DNA from: Puia dinghuensis
Lineage (GTDB): Bacteria > Bacteroidota > Bacteroidia > Chitinophagales > Chitinophagaceae
Assembly (NCBI RefSeq): GCF_014642875.1
Contig: NZ_BMJC01000007.1
Coordinates: 182,733 to 246,732 of the forward strand
DNA: 64,000 bases
Direction of reading: 5' to 3'
In this document: piece after piece, positions 28,491 through 37,540 of the stretch
Layout: every line of letters starts with the position of its first letter
Position numbering within the stretch: the stretch's first letter is position 1
Program-made: the position numbers and the translations under genes
Notes under the pieces: model-generated
Told to the model about the DNA's origin: nothing
Database searches by the model: none
The model's input: only the letters and a program-made list of their open reading frames with translations

Positions 28491-29811
28491 TCCAATTCTG
28501 CGGGCTTCTATTGCAATTGGAGTTGTTACCATTGGCGCAAAGTTGCTTGGATATGGCGAAAAACTCGTCCTGGCCTATTTTTTTGGGACAGATTACCGAA
28601 TAGACGTTTATAATGTTGTGATCACCGTGATAACCGGGGTCTTTATTTTTTCCCGGGAGATTATAGAACCTGCATTTCTGAACGTATTCATAAATGCGAT
28701 AGGGGAGAAAGACGAACGGAGCGCCTGGGGCCTTTTCAACAGGTACAGCAGGGGGATAATACTCATTACGATGTTGCTTTCTCTTCTTGTTTACTTTTAT
28801 CCCGGGGCTGTGATCAGCCTGGTTGCACCTGGATTTGCGAACGGTAAACGGCAACTGGCCGTCAGGCTAATTCAAATCGCCTTTCCTGCATGTATCTTTC
28901 TTTCCCTATCCGCGCTCACCAATATCACGCTGAATGGTATGAAGAAATTTGTGCTGCCGGCATCAGCCGATCTGGCTTTTAAGGGATTGACCTTGCTCTG
29001 CCTGGTCTTTTTATACAAATATCTGGGGATTTATGCAGCAGTTGTTGGTGTCATCATTGGGGCGGTGAGTAAGCTATCGATACAATTTTCACTTCTTCAC
29101 CGAAAATTGTCATTTAGAGCGGGCTTTGTGGACCCAGTCTATAGCAAGAATATCTGGCGACTTTCATGGCCGCTACTTTTGGGGGTTTCTTTTTCCCAGA
29201 TCAATACCCTTGCAGAGAATGTATTCGCATCGTATATGCAGGAAGGCGCCATTTCCGCATTGAGTTATTCCAAAAAAGTGATTGACCTGCCTATTCTCAT
29301 CATATCATATACTTTAAGTGTGGTAGTATTCCCGTATTTCGTGGAATTGTCAGTTGCTAAGGAAAAAGAAAAGTTGACTCGCTTATTAGCCCGGGCCCTT
29401 GGCTATATTACATTGATCTATCTTCCCCTGTCGCTTCTTTCTTTTCTTTTTAGCCGGGAGATCGTGGAACTGATCTTTAAGAGGGGGGCATTCGATAATG
29501 CCGCTGTAAAGCTCACTGCTACTCCCCTGGCGTACTATTCGATCGGTATGGTATTTTTTTCCCTGGAAACTATTCTGGTCATTTTCTATTTCGCCAACTC
29601 CAATACCCGTACACCCATATTTTGGGGAGTGGTAACGGTGATCGAAAATATTCTTCTTTGCTATATTTTCACCAGTACTATCGGCTATGCCGGTATAGCG
29701 CTTGCACTGACGTTATCAAAAGGTACTAAGGTCATCGCCCTTTTGTCGCAATTAAAAAGATATATTAATGTTAGTTGCCTATATCCTGGACGAATTCCCC
29801 TCCGCATCTGA
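28480..29811 (+). CDS. MurJ/MviN-like lipid-linked substrate flippase
   Basis: The 443-residue integral membrane protein of the MOP flippase superfamily begins with RASIAIGVVTIGAKLLGYGEKLVLAYFFGT, cut here at the helix boundary, and continues with FIFSREIIEPAFLNVF and a later AENVFASYMQEGAISALSY that corresponds to the MurJ family's central region. It is shorter than canonical MurJ (~510 residues), so it is more likely a dedicated flippase for a cluster product than the cell's essential MurJ. It overlaps the exporter fusion gene by 11 bases and the following glycosyltransferase by 44 bases. Together with four glycosyltransferases it suggests a lipid-linked glycan or glycolipopeptide that must cross the inner membrane. 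Confidence 0.85.
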   Translation: MPHNPILRASIAIGVVTIGAKLLGYGEKLVLAYFFGTDYRIDVYNVVITVITGVFIFSREIIEPAFLNVFINAIGEKDERSAWGLFNRYSRGIILITMLLSLLVYFYPGAVISLVAPGFANGKRQLAVRLIQIAFPACIFLSLSALTNITLNGMKKFVLPASADLAFKGLTLLCLVFLYKYLGIYAAVVGVIIGAVSKLSIQFSLLHRKLSFRAGFVDPVYSKNIWRLSWPLLLGVSFSQINTLAENVFASYMQEGAISALSYSKKVIDLPILIISYTLSVVVFPYFVELSVAKEKEKLTRLLARALGYITLIYLPLSLLSFLFSREIVELIFKRGAFDNAAVKLTATPLAYYSIGMVFFSLETILVIFYFANSNTRTPIFWGVVTVIENILLCYIFTSTIGYAGIALALTLSKGTKVIALLSQLKRYINVSCLYPGRIPLRI

Positions 29812-30961
29812 ATATTTTATTTTGAACGAGATCGTCGAGCTGGTCAAGAGAGGCTTTACTATACAGGTATTGGCGATGCGGAAAAACAACAAGATCACCG
29901 GGCATGAGATTGCGGGCGTCTTATATGAACAAGGTTGTTTTTCCGTAGGCACGTTTATGGCACACCTCTATCTTATGCGTACAGTGAGGAAAAGGTATGT
30001 CGGCATGATTAAAAAAATCACTAAACTGAGGCAGTTAAGGGTCTTTTTAACAGGAGGCTATTTTCTATTTCTCCTCAGAAAAATGCCGGTTGAACATATT
30101 CATGCACATTTCTGTTCAATTCCCGCCGACATAGCGATGATCATGTCCGAACTTTCGGGGATTGGATTTAGCTGCAGTGCACATTCCCGTGATATCTTCA
30201 CCGGGAATAAAGAAGGCCTTAGGGTGAAGATTAACAAAGCTCGCTTTTTTATTACCTGTACGAGTTATAACAGACTTTATTTACAACAGATTGCTCAGGG
30301 GGATGGCCTTGGTAAGATATTTCATCTCTATCATGGTATTGATCTGGCCAAATGGCCAGAGAAAAAGCAAGGTTCCGGGCCTTCCCGTCACGATAAAGTG
30401 AGGATATTAACGGTATGCCGCCTGGTGGGAAAAAAAGGCATTTTCTTTCTGTTGGAAGCCATAAAGATGTTGCGAGACACGGGGCTAACCATAGAGTGTT
30501 CGATTGTCGGGGAGGGGCCCTTGCGCAGAGAGATCGAAAAATACATAGATATGAACGGCCTTCGCTGCAATATCCATTTACAAGGGATGTTACTGCAATC
30601 TGCTGTCAAACCATTTTATTTGTCTGCAGACATATTTGTTCTTCCTGCTATCGTAGCGGATGATGGAGACAGGGATGGACTTCCCAATGTGTTGGTGGAA
30701 GCAATGGCCGTTGGGGTCCCCGTGATCACTACCGCTGTTTCTGCCATCCCTGAATTAGTGGTGCATGAATTTACCGGTCTGCTGGTACCGGAAAAATCTC
30801 CTGAAGCCATCCGAGATGCCATTGTAAGACTTATATCGGAGGAAGAATTGTGCCATAAAATCGCCAGGAATGGCAGGAGGAAGGTGAAAGCAGAGTTCAG
30901 TATACATACCACTACAGATCGCATGGTGGAGATCTTTACTTCAAATAGACAGGGTGCGTAA
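29768..30961 (+). CDS. Glycosyltransferase family 4
   Basis: The 397-residue GT-B enzyme begins MLVAYILDEFPSASEYFI, a start shared with colanic-acid-type glycosyltransferases (the FPxxSETFI loop). The region HIHAHFCSIPADIAMIM forms the central helix, VCRLVGKKGIFFLLEAI the hinge, and RDGLPNVLVEAMAVGVPVI the donor-binding end. It starts 44 bases inside the flippase gene, an unusually deep overlap consistent with translational coupling. Sugar specificity cannot be read from these motifs. Confidence 0.88.
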   Translation: MLVAYILDEFPSASEYFILNEIVELVKRGFTIQVLAMRKNNKITGHEIAGVLYEQGCFSVGTFMAHLYLMRTVRKRYVGMIKKITKLRQLRVFLTGGYFLFLLRKMPVEHIHAHFCSIPADIAMIMSELSGIGFSCSAHSRDIFTGNKEGLRVKINKARFFITCTSYNRLYLQQIAQGDGLGKIFHLYHGIDLAKWPEKKQGSGPSRHDKVRILTVCRLVGKKGIFFLLEAIKMLRDTGLTIECSIVGEGPLRREIEKYIDMNGLRCNIHLQGMLLQSAVKPFYLSADIFVLPAIVADDGDRDGLPNVLVEAMAVGVPVITTAVSAIPELVVHEFTGLLVPEKSPEAIRDAIVRLISEEELCHKIARNGRRKVKAEFSIHTTTDRMVEIFTSNRQGA

Positions 30962-32144
30962 GAAAATTCATATTTTATATGGGCTGGAGGCCGCAGATTC
31001 CGGTGCATTAAAGCATTTGACTTATCTCGCTACCAACCTCGACCAGACGATCTTCGAGATCACGGTTATTCTTTCGACGCGGCGTTCTACCGAATATGCT
31101 TACCGGCATATCATGCAAATGAGAAGATCGAAGATCCGCGTTATCGTCATTCCAATGGAAAGAAACATTCATTTCGGGAAAGACATTGTTTCTTTTTGGG
31201 CAATATTCAGCCACCTGGTACAGAATCAGTATGACATCGTTCACGCTCATAGTTCGAAGGCCGGCGTGTTATTTAGAGTGGCAGCCTGGATGGCGAGGGT
31301 GCCGGCCATATTCTATACGCCCCATTGCTTTTATTTTCAGGGCAAATCGGGGATTAAAAGAGCGGTTTATTCCGCTATCGAAAGGTGGATGGGAGCTATC
31401 ACCGATCATATTGTCGTTTCGAACAATGAAAGGGACGCAGCGATGAACTATAATATAGCGGGTTCGGAGAAATTGTTAAACATTAATAATGCCATCGACT
31501 TCGAAGAGTATAAAAGCTGCCGGCGAAAAGAGATCTTGAAAAGAGCAATGGGTTTACAAGAAAACGCTCTGGTGGTTGGCGCCGTCGGCAGGCTGGTGGA
31601 ACAAAAGGACTGGTTAACGTATATATATGCTGCAAAAGACACGATTGCACGTTTCCCGGAGGCGGTCTTTTTAATAGTTGGCGAGGGGGAATTACGCGAA
31701 TACCTCCAGGATACCATCGACTTCCTGGGTATGACGGACAAAATTATTATCACCGGATATTATGCGGAGATCGCTGAAATTTATTCCGTCATTGACATTT
31801 ATGTGAGTACTTCCTTGTGGGAAGGGCTTCCATATGTACTGCTGGAAGCCATGTGGTTTAGGAAACCGGTTGTTGCAACGGATCTTGGTTATTCCGATCT
31901 TATACAGGAAAGAGAGAATGGATTCCTGGTCACCAGGAAAGACTATTCGTTAATCGCCAAAAGGATAGGACAATTGATCCAGGATCAGGCCTTAAGACAG
32001 CGGATGGGGGAGAAAGGACATCAGCGGGTTAGTAGGCTTTTCACATTTCAAAAATTTGTAAGGTCACACGAAAAGGCCTATTTGCAACTCTTCTCTAATG
32101 GAGCGTATGAAACTCTTTTGCCTACCGTTTGCGGGCGGGAGTAA
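30954..32144 (+). CDS. Glycosyltransferase family 4
   Basis: The start is a GTG at 30954 overlapping the preceding stop by 8 bases; no better ATG lies nearby. The 396-residue product contains LYGLEAADSGALKHLTYLA at its N-terminus, IVHAHSSKAGVLFRVAAW in the acceptor domain, GAVGRLVEQKDWLTYIYAA at the hinge, and SLWEGLPYVLLEAMWFRKPVV with the E-x7-E pair at the donor site. This is the pattern of capsule/exopolysaccharide GT4 enzymes related to EpsD/Cps14-like proteins. Its 3' end is overlapped by the type II thioesterase gene, which links the glycan genes directly to the peptide genes. Confidence 0.88.
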   Translation: MRKKIHILYGLEAADSGALKHLTYLATNLDQTIFEITVILSTRRSTEYAYRHIMQMRRSKIRVIVIPMERNIHFGKDIVSFWAIFSHLVQNQYDIVHAHSSKAGVLFRVAAWMARVPAIFYTPHCFYFQGKSGIKRAVYSAIERWMGAITDHIVVSNNERDAAMNYNIAGSEKLLNINNAIDFEEYKSCRRKEILKRAMGLQENALVVGAVGRLVEQKDWLTYIYAAKDTIARFPEAVFLIVGEGELREYLQDTIDFLGMTDKIIITGYYAEIAEIYSVIDIYVSTSLWEGLPYVLLEAMWFRKPVVATDLGYSDLIQERENGFLVTRKDYSLIAKRIGQLIQDQALRQRMGEKGHQRVSRLFTFQKFVRSHEKAYLQLFSNGAYETLLPTVCGRE

Positions 32145-32841
32145 ATATTCTTATCGTGAATATGAGATCAAGGCCCCGCGGAACCTGCAGATGATCTGTT
32201 TGGAATATCCAGGCAGGGGGGGTAGGTCGAGTGAGCCGCTTGTTGCCGATGTAAATCAACTGGTGAAGGATCTTTTTATGCAATTGAGCGGCAAGCTGAG
32301 CGGGGAGCCATATGCCCTTTATGGTCACAGTATGGGGGGGCTCATAGCCTGCCTGCTTGCAAGAAAGATAGTCATTGAAAACGAAAGGCCACCGGTGCAT
32401 ATTTTCGTTACGGGCACCGAGGGTCCATCGGCGCCATCGAGGATAGAAGATAAAAGGCATTTACTTAATAAAGAGGATTTTTTGAAAGAGATAAAAGATC
32501 TGGATGGCTGTCCGGACGAGCTCCTCAATGATGTTGAATTACTCGCGCATTTTGAACCCATTCTCCGATCTGATTTCAAAGCCAGCGAAACTTATCTCTA
32601 CGAAGAGGGCGAGCCATTGGATATACCCTTTACTGTTCTTACGGGAACCGAAGAAAATATGGAATTGGCCGATATAGAATTATGGCAAAAAGAGACCAGG
32701 CTCAGCGTTGATTTCAGGCGGCTGCCGGGGAGACACTTCTTTATTTTCGATCATGCAGAGACAATTCTAAAAATAATTGTGGAGAAGCTATCCAATAACC
32801 AAAAATTCATAAGACATGAATCAGTCAGAAAAATATCTTAA
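32098..32841 (+). CDS. Type II thioesterase (editing thioesterase for the NRPS)
   Basis: The 247-residue protein has the type II thioesterase signatures: KLFCLPFAGGSKYSYREY at the N-terminus, EYPGRGGRS, nucleophile motif YGHSMGGL (Ser codon 32329-32331), the acid-region loop PFTVLTGTEEN and the terminal GRHFFIFDH with the catalytic His. Such enzymes remove misloaded or stalled acyl groups from carrier proteins. The start could be the ATG at 32098 (MERMKL) or at 32107 (MKLFCLPF); both lie inside the end of the glycosyltransferase gene. It precedes the hydroxylase and the giant synthetase in the same operon, as expected for a dedicated helper. Confidence 0.93.
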   Translation: MERMKLFCLPFAGGSKYSYREYEIKAPRNLQMICLEYPGRGGRSSEPLVADVNQLVKDLFMQLSGKLSGEPYALYGHSMGGLIACLLARKIVIENERPPVHIFVTGTEGPSAPSRIEDKRHLLNKEDFLKEIKDLDGCPDELLNDVELLAHFEPILRSDFKASETYLYEEGEPLDIPFTVLTGTEENMELADIELWQKETRLSVDFRRLPGRHFFIFDHAETILKIIVEKLSNNQKFIRHESVRKIS

Positions 32842-34429
32842 ACCGAATGTCGTAGTAGAGCCGCTATTCGACAGGTGGTATGCATGGAGTCATCTGATCT
32901 CCCCGGCTACGGCTGCTATGAACCTGGTGGACAGACATATTAATATTATGGAGTCCTATCTTTCCGCTCCGGATATTCATGCGCAAGCCGTTCTTAATCC
33001 GAAAATGCGGGGTGGTCCTTTTATGGATTTCGGCGGGGGCAGGACCGACGAAGTGAAGGCTTTGCTGGAAAGGACCAGGAGTCGGAATGCCAAATTGATT
33101 CAATTTGCGAAGGCGATCAAAGATCTGGATAAGCTTCTTCAAACCGAAGCCAAAGGTTTCGGGCTGGAGCCGCTTTATGAAAAGGTGCCCGAGCTGCTAA
33201 AGGGTTATGTGGAGCTGTATTACGATCGAAACAACCACGCCGATCTCCGATTTTTTGAACCGCTGCTATATAAAAGCGAATACTATAATAAAGATGCGCA
33301 AAGCATTGCCTTGTGGTTGACGAATAATGATCATCGGCCATTTTGTCTGAGCACTCCCCGGTTGGAGGAGAAGGATGTCCTTCAGCTGGACTTTGCATTC
33401 GATCATCCGGGTATAGATGAGCTGGCTAAGATGAAAAGGGCGCCGCAGCCGTTGTCCTATATAAAAACGCTGCTGGGCATCTCGACGAAGCAGGAACCGC
33501 TTTTTGATACTTTTTTTACAGACGAACCGCCCGCTCCGTACGAGAAATATTCCGGCGACAAGATCCGGATGCGGTATTTCGGGCATGCGTGTATCCTGGT
33601 TGAAACGAAAGACATAAGCATCCTGGTGGATCCGTTGATAAGCTACTATGGGTATCATTCGGATGTCGAGCATTTTTCGGATGCCGATCTGCCCGATGTC
33701 ATCGACTACGTGTTGATCACCCATAACCATCAGGATCACATTCTTTTCGAAACCTTGCTGCCGCTGCGGCATAAGGTAAGGAACTTTATTGTACCCAGGA
33801 CTTGCAGCGGAAAGTTGCAGGATCCCGATCTGAAAATGATGTTCAATAGTATAGGGTTCAATAATGTGATCTCCATAGATGAAATGGAAACTATAAAGTT
33901 TTCGGACGCCGTTATTACCGGGCTTCCTTTCACGGGCGAGCACAGCGATCTGAACATACTAACCAAGTCCTGTTATCTTGTTCAGATCGGGAAATTCCAA
34001 TTGCTGTTTTTGGCCGATTCGAGGATCCTGGAGCCCCAGCTATATCGGCTTATTCAACGGGAGATCGGCAATATTGACGTGCTGTTCCTGGGAATGGAAT
34101 GTGACGGCGCTCCCTTGTCCTGGTTGTACGGTCCGTTGATGCCTAAGAAATTGCCCAGGGATCAGGATGGCAGCAGACGTTTGGCCGGTTCGGATTGCGT
34201 CAAGGGTATGTCCCTGGTGGATGCCTTTTCGCCAAAAGAAGTATATGTCTATGCCATGGGGCAGGAGCCCTGGGTAGAGTTCATCAGCAGCATCAAATAT
34301 ACCGATGAGTCCAACCCGATAGTCCAATCGAACAAGCTGGTGAAAATTTGCCGCGAAAGGGGACTGATCGCCGAGCGTTTATACGGAGAAAAAGAATTGT
34401 TGTATGAAAAGATGGAGGATGTTTTATGA
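32816..34429 (+). CDS. CmlA-like diiron beta-hydroxylase of carrier-bound amino acids
   Basis: The 537-residue protein pairs a ~240-residue unusual N-terminal domain with a metallo-beta-lactamase fold. Metal ligands are visible as H303-N-H305-Q-D307-H308 (THNHQDH), E375 in TGEHSDL and D401 in LFLADSR. The ligands of CmlA, the diiron monooxygenase of chloramphenicol biosynthesis (532 residues), are, as I recall, H305, H307, D309, H310, E377 and D403; the constant offset of two is strong support. CmlA hydroxylates the beta-carbon of a carrier-bound amino acid. Here candidate targets are the two Asp, the Val or other residues loaded by the adjacent synthetase. Its stop overlaps the NRPS start as ATGA. 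Confidence 0.88.
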   Translation: MNQSEKYLKPNVVVEPLFDRWYAWSHLISPATAAMNLVDRHINIMESYLSAPDIHAQAVLNPKMRGGPFMDFGGGRTDEVKALLERTRSRNAKLIQFAKAIKDLDKLLQTEAKGFGLEPLYEKVPELLKGYVELYYDRNNHADLRFFEPLLYKSEYYNKDAQSIALWLTNNDHRPFCLSTPRLEEKDVLQLDFAFDHPGIDELAKMKRAPQPLSYIKTLLGISTKQEPLFDTFFTDEPPAPYEKYSGDKIRMRYFGHACILVETKDISILVDPLISYYGYHSDVEHFSDADLPDVIDYVLITHNHQDHILFETLLPLRHKVRNFIVPRTCSGKLQDPDLKMMFNSIGFNNVISIDEMETIKFSDAVITGLPFTGEHSDLNILTKSCYLVQIGKFQLLFLADSRILEPQLYRLIQREIGNIDVLFLGMECDGAPLSWLYGPLMPKKLPRDQDGSRRLAGSDCVKGMSLVDAFSPKEVYVYAMGQEPWVEFISSIKYTDESNPIVQSNKLVKICRERGLIAERLYGEKELLYEKMEDVL

Positions 34430-37400
34430 TAAAGAAACCTTATCCTTTGCATCCGGCACAAAAAGATGTTTATTTAGATCAGCTCATCGACCCCGGAAGC
34501 CCTTATTATAATGTGGGTGGTTACATTAGACTGGTTGGGAAATTGGATATAGACTGGCTTAAGGAGGTAGTGAGATCGGTCCCGGAGGTGTTCGATGTTT
34601 TTAATCTTCAATTTGAATTTGGCGATACTGAGCCCGTTTGCTATCTCAATGAACAGGGGGTACCCTACGAGGTGAGGGAATTGGACTTCAGCGGGGAAGC
34701 CGATGCGGCTGGTGTCGCCGCAAGATGGATGCAAGCCCGGTTCAATGTGGCCTTTGAAGTAGATCGTGAGCGTGTCCTTTTCGAGCTTTATTTGATAAAG
34801 ATCTCGGACACGGAATATTATTTTTTCAACAGATATCACCATTTGCTTACGGATGGGTATGGGTTTACCGTTTGGGCGCATTATATAGCGAAGAAATATT
34901 GTGAATTGACGGTTGAGTTTCATTATCCCAGTTATTTGGAGGAGGCAGCCAGGAGTGCCGAGTATCAGTCTTCGGATGATTATCGCGTTGAAGGGTTGTA
35001 TTGGCAAAATAAATTAAAGGAAAGGCCGGACAAAGTCATTCATAGGAAGTACCAGGTTGCCCGAACGGCTGTTTTTAAGGATGGCAGATATAGCTTACAC
35101 CTGGAGAAGGAGTGCAAGAAAAGGCTCAATGCGCTGCAAAAAGCGGCCAATTGCAGTTTGTTGCAATTGTCGATAGCTGCATTGATCATCTATTTCGGGA
35201 AAACGACGGACCAGACCGAATTTGTTTTTGGGACTCCTATTCATAAAAGAAGGTCGAAGCGTTTGCGGAACATTGTGGGGATGTTCTCCGGATTCCTTCC
35301 TTTTTATGGAGTCTATATGCCGGAATCGAGCGTGATCGATCTTGTAAAATGGATCGCGGCCTCGCAACGGGAGGATTACCGGCATCAAAATTATCTTTTA
35401 GGGGATATAAAGCGGCATCTCAACTATAACCGGCAAGATGAGCTGCTGGAGGTTATTGTAAATTATGAGCTGTTGGACTTTAACCTGGATTTTGGGGAAG
35501 GCCTGCAAGCCGAGACGCATGAGATTACCAGTGAGTATTCGAAATACCCATTACAATTGTGTTGGCGGGATTATGGAGAGCAACAGCCACTGGAATTGTG
35601 TATCGATTTCCAGGTTGAATGTTTTTCGCAGGAAGAGATCGAATTATTAGTCGAGCGTATCCTATTCATTTTTGAGCAGTTTTCCGCTAATCTTTCTCAG
35701 CGGGTAGGGAATATTGCCTTGTTATTGGATAAGGAGCTTGCCCTATTAGCCGAATTTGAACGCGGGCCTACGACTGATCCGATGGACAGGACGGTGGTGG
35801 ACCTCATCGAGGAGCAGGCGGCTCGCAGTCCGGAGGCGATCGCGGTGGTGTATGGGGATGAGCGGGTGACCTATCGGAAACTGGAGCAGCGAAGCAACCA
35901 GCTGGCGCATTACCTGCGGAAGCTGGGAGTACGGGAGGAGGTGCTGGTGCCGGTGTGCCTGGAGCGGTCGGTGGAGATGATCATAGCGATACTGGGGATT
36001 TTAAAGGCCGGAGGGGCATATGTGCCACTGGATCCGGAGTATCCGGCTGAGCGGTTGGCGTATATGCTGGAAGAGACGGCGGCGAAGGTGGTGGTGAGCT
36101 GCCACGAACTGGTGACTTCGCTGCCGGTGGACGGAGCTGTGCGGGTGGTGCTGCTGGATGAGGAGGCAGCGTATATTGGTGAGCGTCCGATGCGGCGGGT
36201 GGAGCGGTCGCTTCGGCCGGAGCATCTGGCGTATGTGATCTATACGTCGGGCTCGACGGGCCGTCCCAAGGGGGTGATGATCGAGCACCGGGGATTACTC
36301 AACCGGCTCTTGTGGGCACAGAATTATTTTAATCTCGGGCCGCAGGATGCGGTCTTGCAGAAGACGACGTATTGTTTTGATGTATCGGTGTGGGAGCTGC
36401 TGTGGCCCTTGCTGTCGGGTGCGCGGCTGGTGTTTGCCGAGCCACAAGGGCATAAGGACCCGGGTTATCTGAAGGCGGTGATCGAGGAACAGGGGATCAC
36501 CACCATCCATTTTGTGCCGGGGATGCTGGAGGTGTTTTTACGAGAGGTGGAGGCGGGAGAGTGTTTGGGGTTGCGTCGGGTGCTTTGCAGCGGAGAGGCA
36601 TTGAAGAGCGGTCAGGTGCGGTTATGCCGGGAGCGGCTGCCGCAGGCGGAGGTGCATAACCTGTATGGACCGACGGAGGCTTCGATAGAGGTCAGCTGCT
36701 GGAGCTGTCCTGCGGAGGTGCCGGAGGTGATCCCGATCGGGCGGCCAGTGGCTAATACGCAACTCTACATTGTAGGGCGTCAGCAGGAGCTGATTCCGAT
36801 CGGGGGGATAGGGGAGATCTGTATCGGCGGGGTGCAGCTGAGCCGGGGATACCTGGCGCATCCGGAATGGACGGAAGAGCAGTTTGTCCCGGATGTGTTC
36901 AGTAGGCGAGCCGGGGAGCGGCTGTACCGGACGGGGGACATGGGGCGGTGGCTGCCGGATGGGAACATCGAATACCTGGGCAGGCGGGATGAGCAGGTGA
37001 AGATCCGGGGCTACCGCATCGAGCTGGGGGAGATCGAAAGTGTACTGTTAGAGAGCGGCGGGGTGAAGCAGGTGGTGGTTGTGGCGCGGGAGGATCAGGA
37101 AGGCAACAAGCGGCTGGTGGGGTATGTAGTGGCAGGCGATGGATGGGACAAGGAGGAGATACTGGCGGAGCTGCGGGAGCGGCTGCCGGAGTATATGGTG
37201 CCGCAGGTGTGGGTGGAGATGAAGGCATTGCCGTTGACCAGTAGTGGAAAGGTGGACCGCAAGGGGTTGCCGGAGCCAGATCAAGCAAGGGGGAGTTATG
37301 AGGCGCCACGGGATGAGGTGGAACGGGTGCTGGTGGCAATCTGGAAGGAGCTGTTGGGAGTAGAGCAGGTAGGCATCCACGATAATTTTTTTGAGCTGGG

Positions 37401-37540
37401 CGGACATTCGCTGCTGGCGATGCGGGTTGTGTCTGCGATCCGCCGGCGGCTGGGGTTGGAGGTGTCGATCCAGGAGCTGTTCGAGTACCCGGAGAACGGG
37501 GCTTTAGCGCGTCAATTGCAGAGCAAAAGCCGGGGTGAAG
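34426..37540 (+). other. NRPS module 1: starter C - A(Ser) - T
   Basis: C1 (residues ~1-430) has HHLLTDG at 34837. It starts the protein with LHPAQKDVYLDQLIDPGSP and differs from all later C domains, fitting a lipo-initiation (starter) C domain. A1 (~450-945) carries YTSGSTGRPKG, FDVSVW and LYGPTEASIE, giving code DVWHLSLIEK, essentially the serine code. T1 has LGGHS with the phosphopantetheine Ser codon at 37408. Composition up to ~35,750 is like the rest of the operon; beyond that it becomes G-rich. Confidence 0.88.

Noticed and set aside
28480..29811. The cell's essential MurJ
   Set aside because: Shorter than usual and embedded in the biosynthetic operon with 11- and 44-base overlaps; a dedicated flippase is more likely, although peptidoglycan function cannot be excluded.
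33266..33943. 225-codon minus-strand frame inside the hydroxylase gene
   Set aside because: The plus strand encodes a complete CmlA-like protein with metal ligands; the opposite frame is a shadow.
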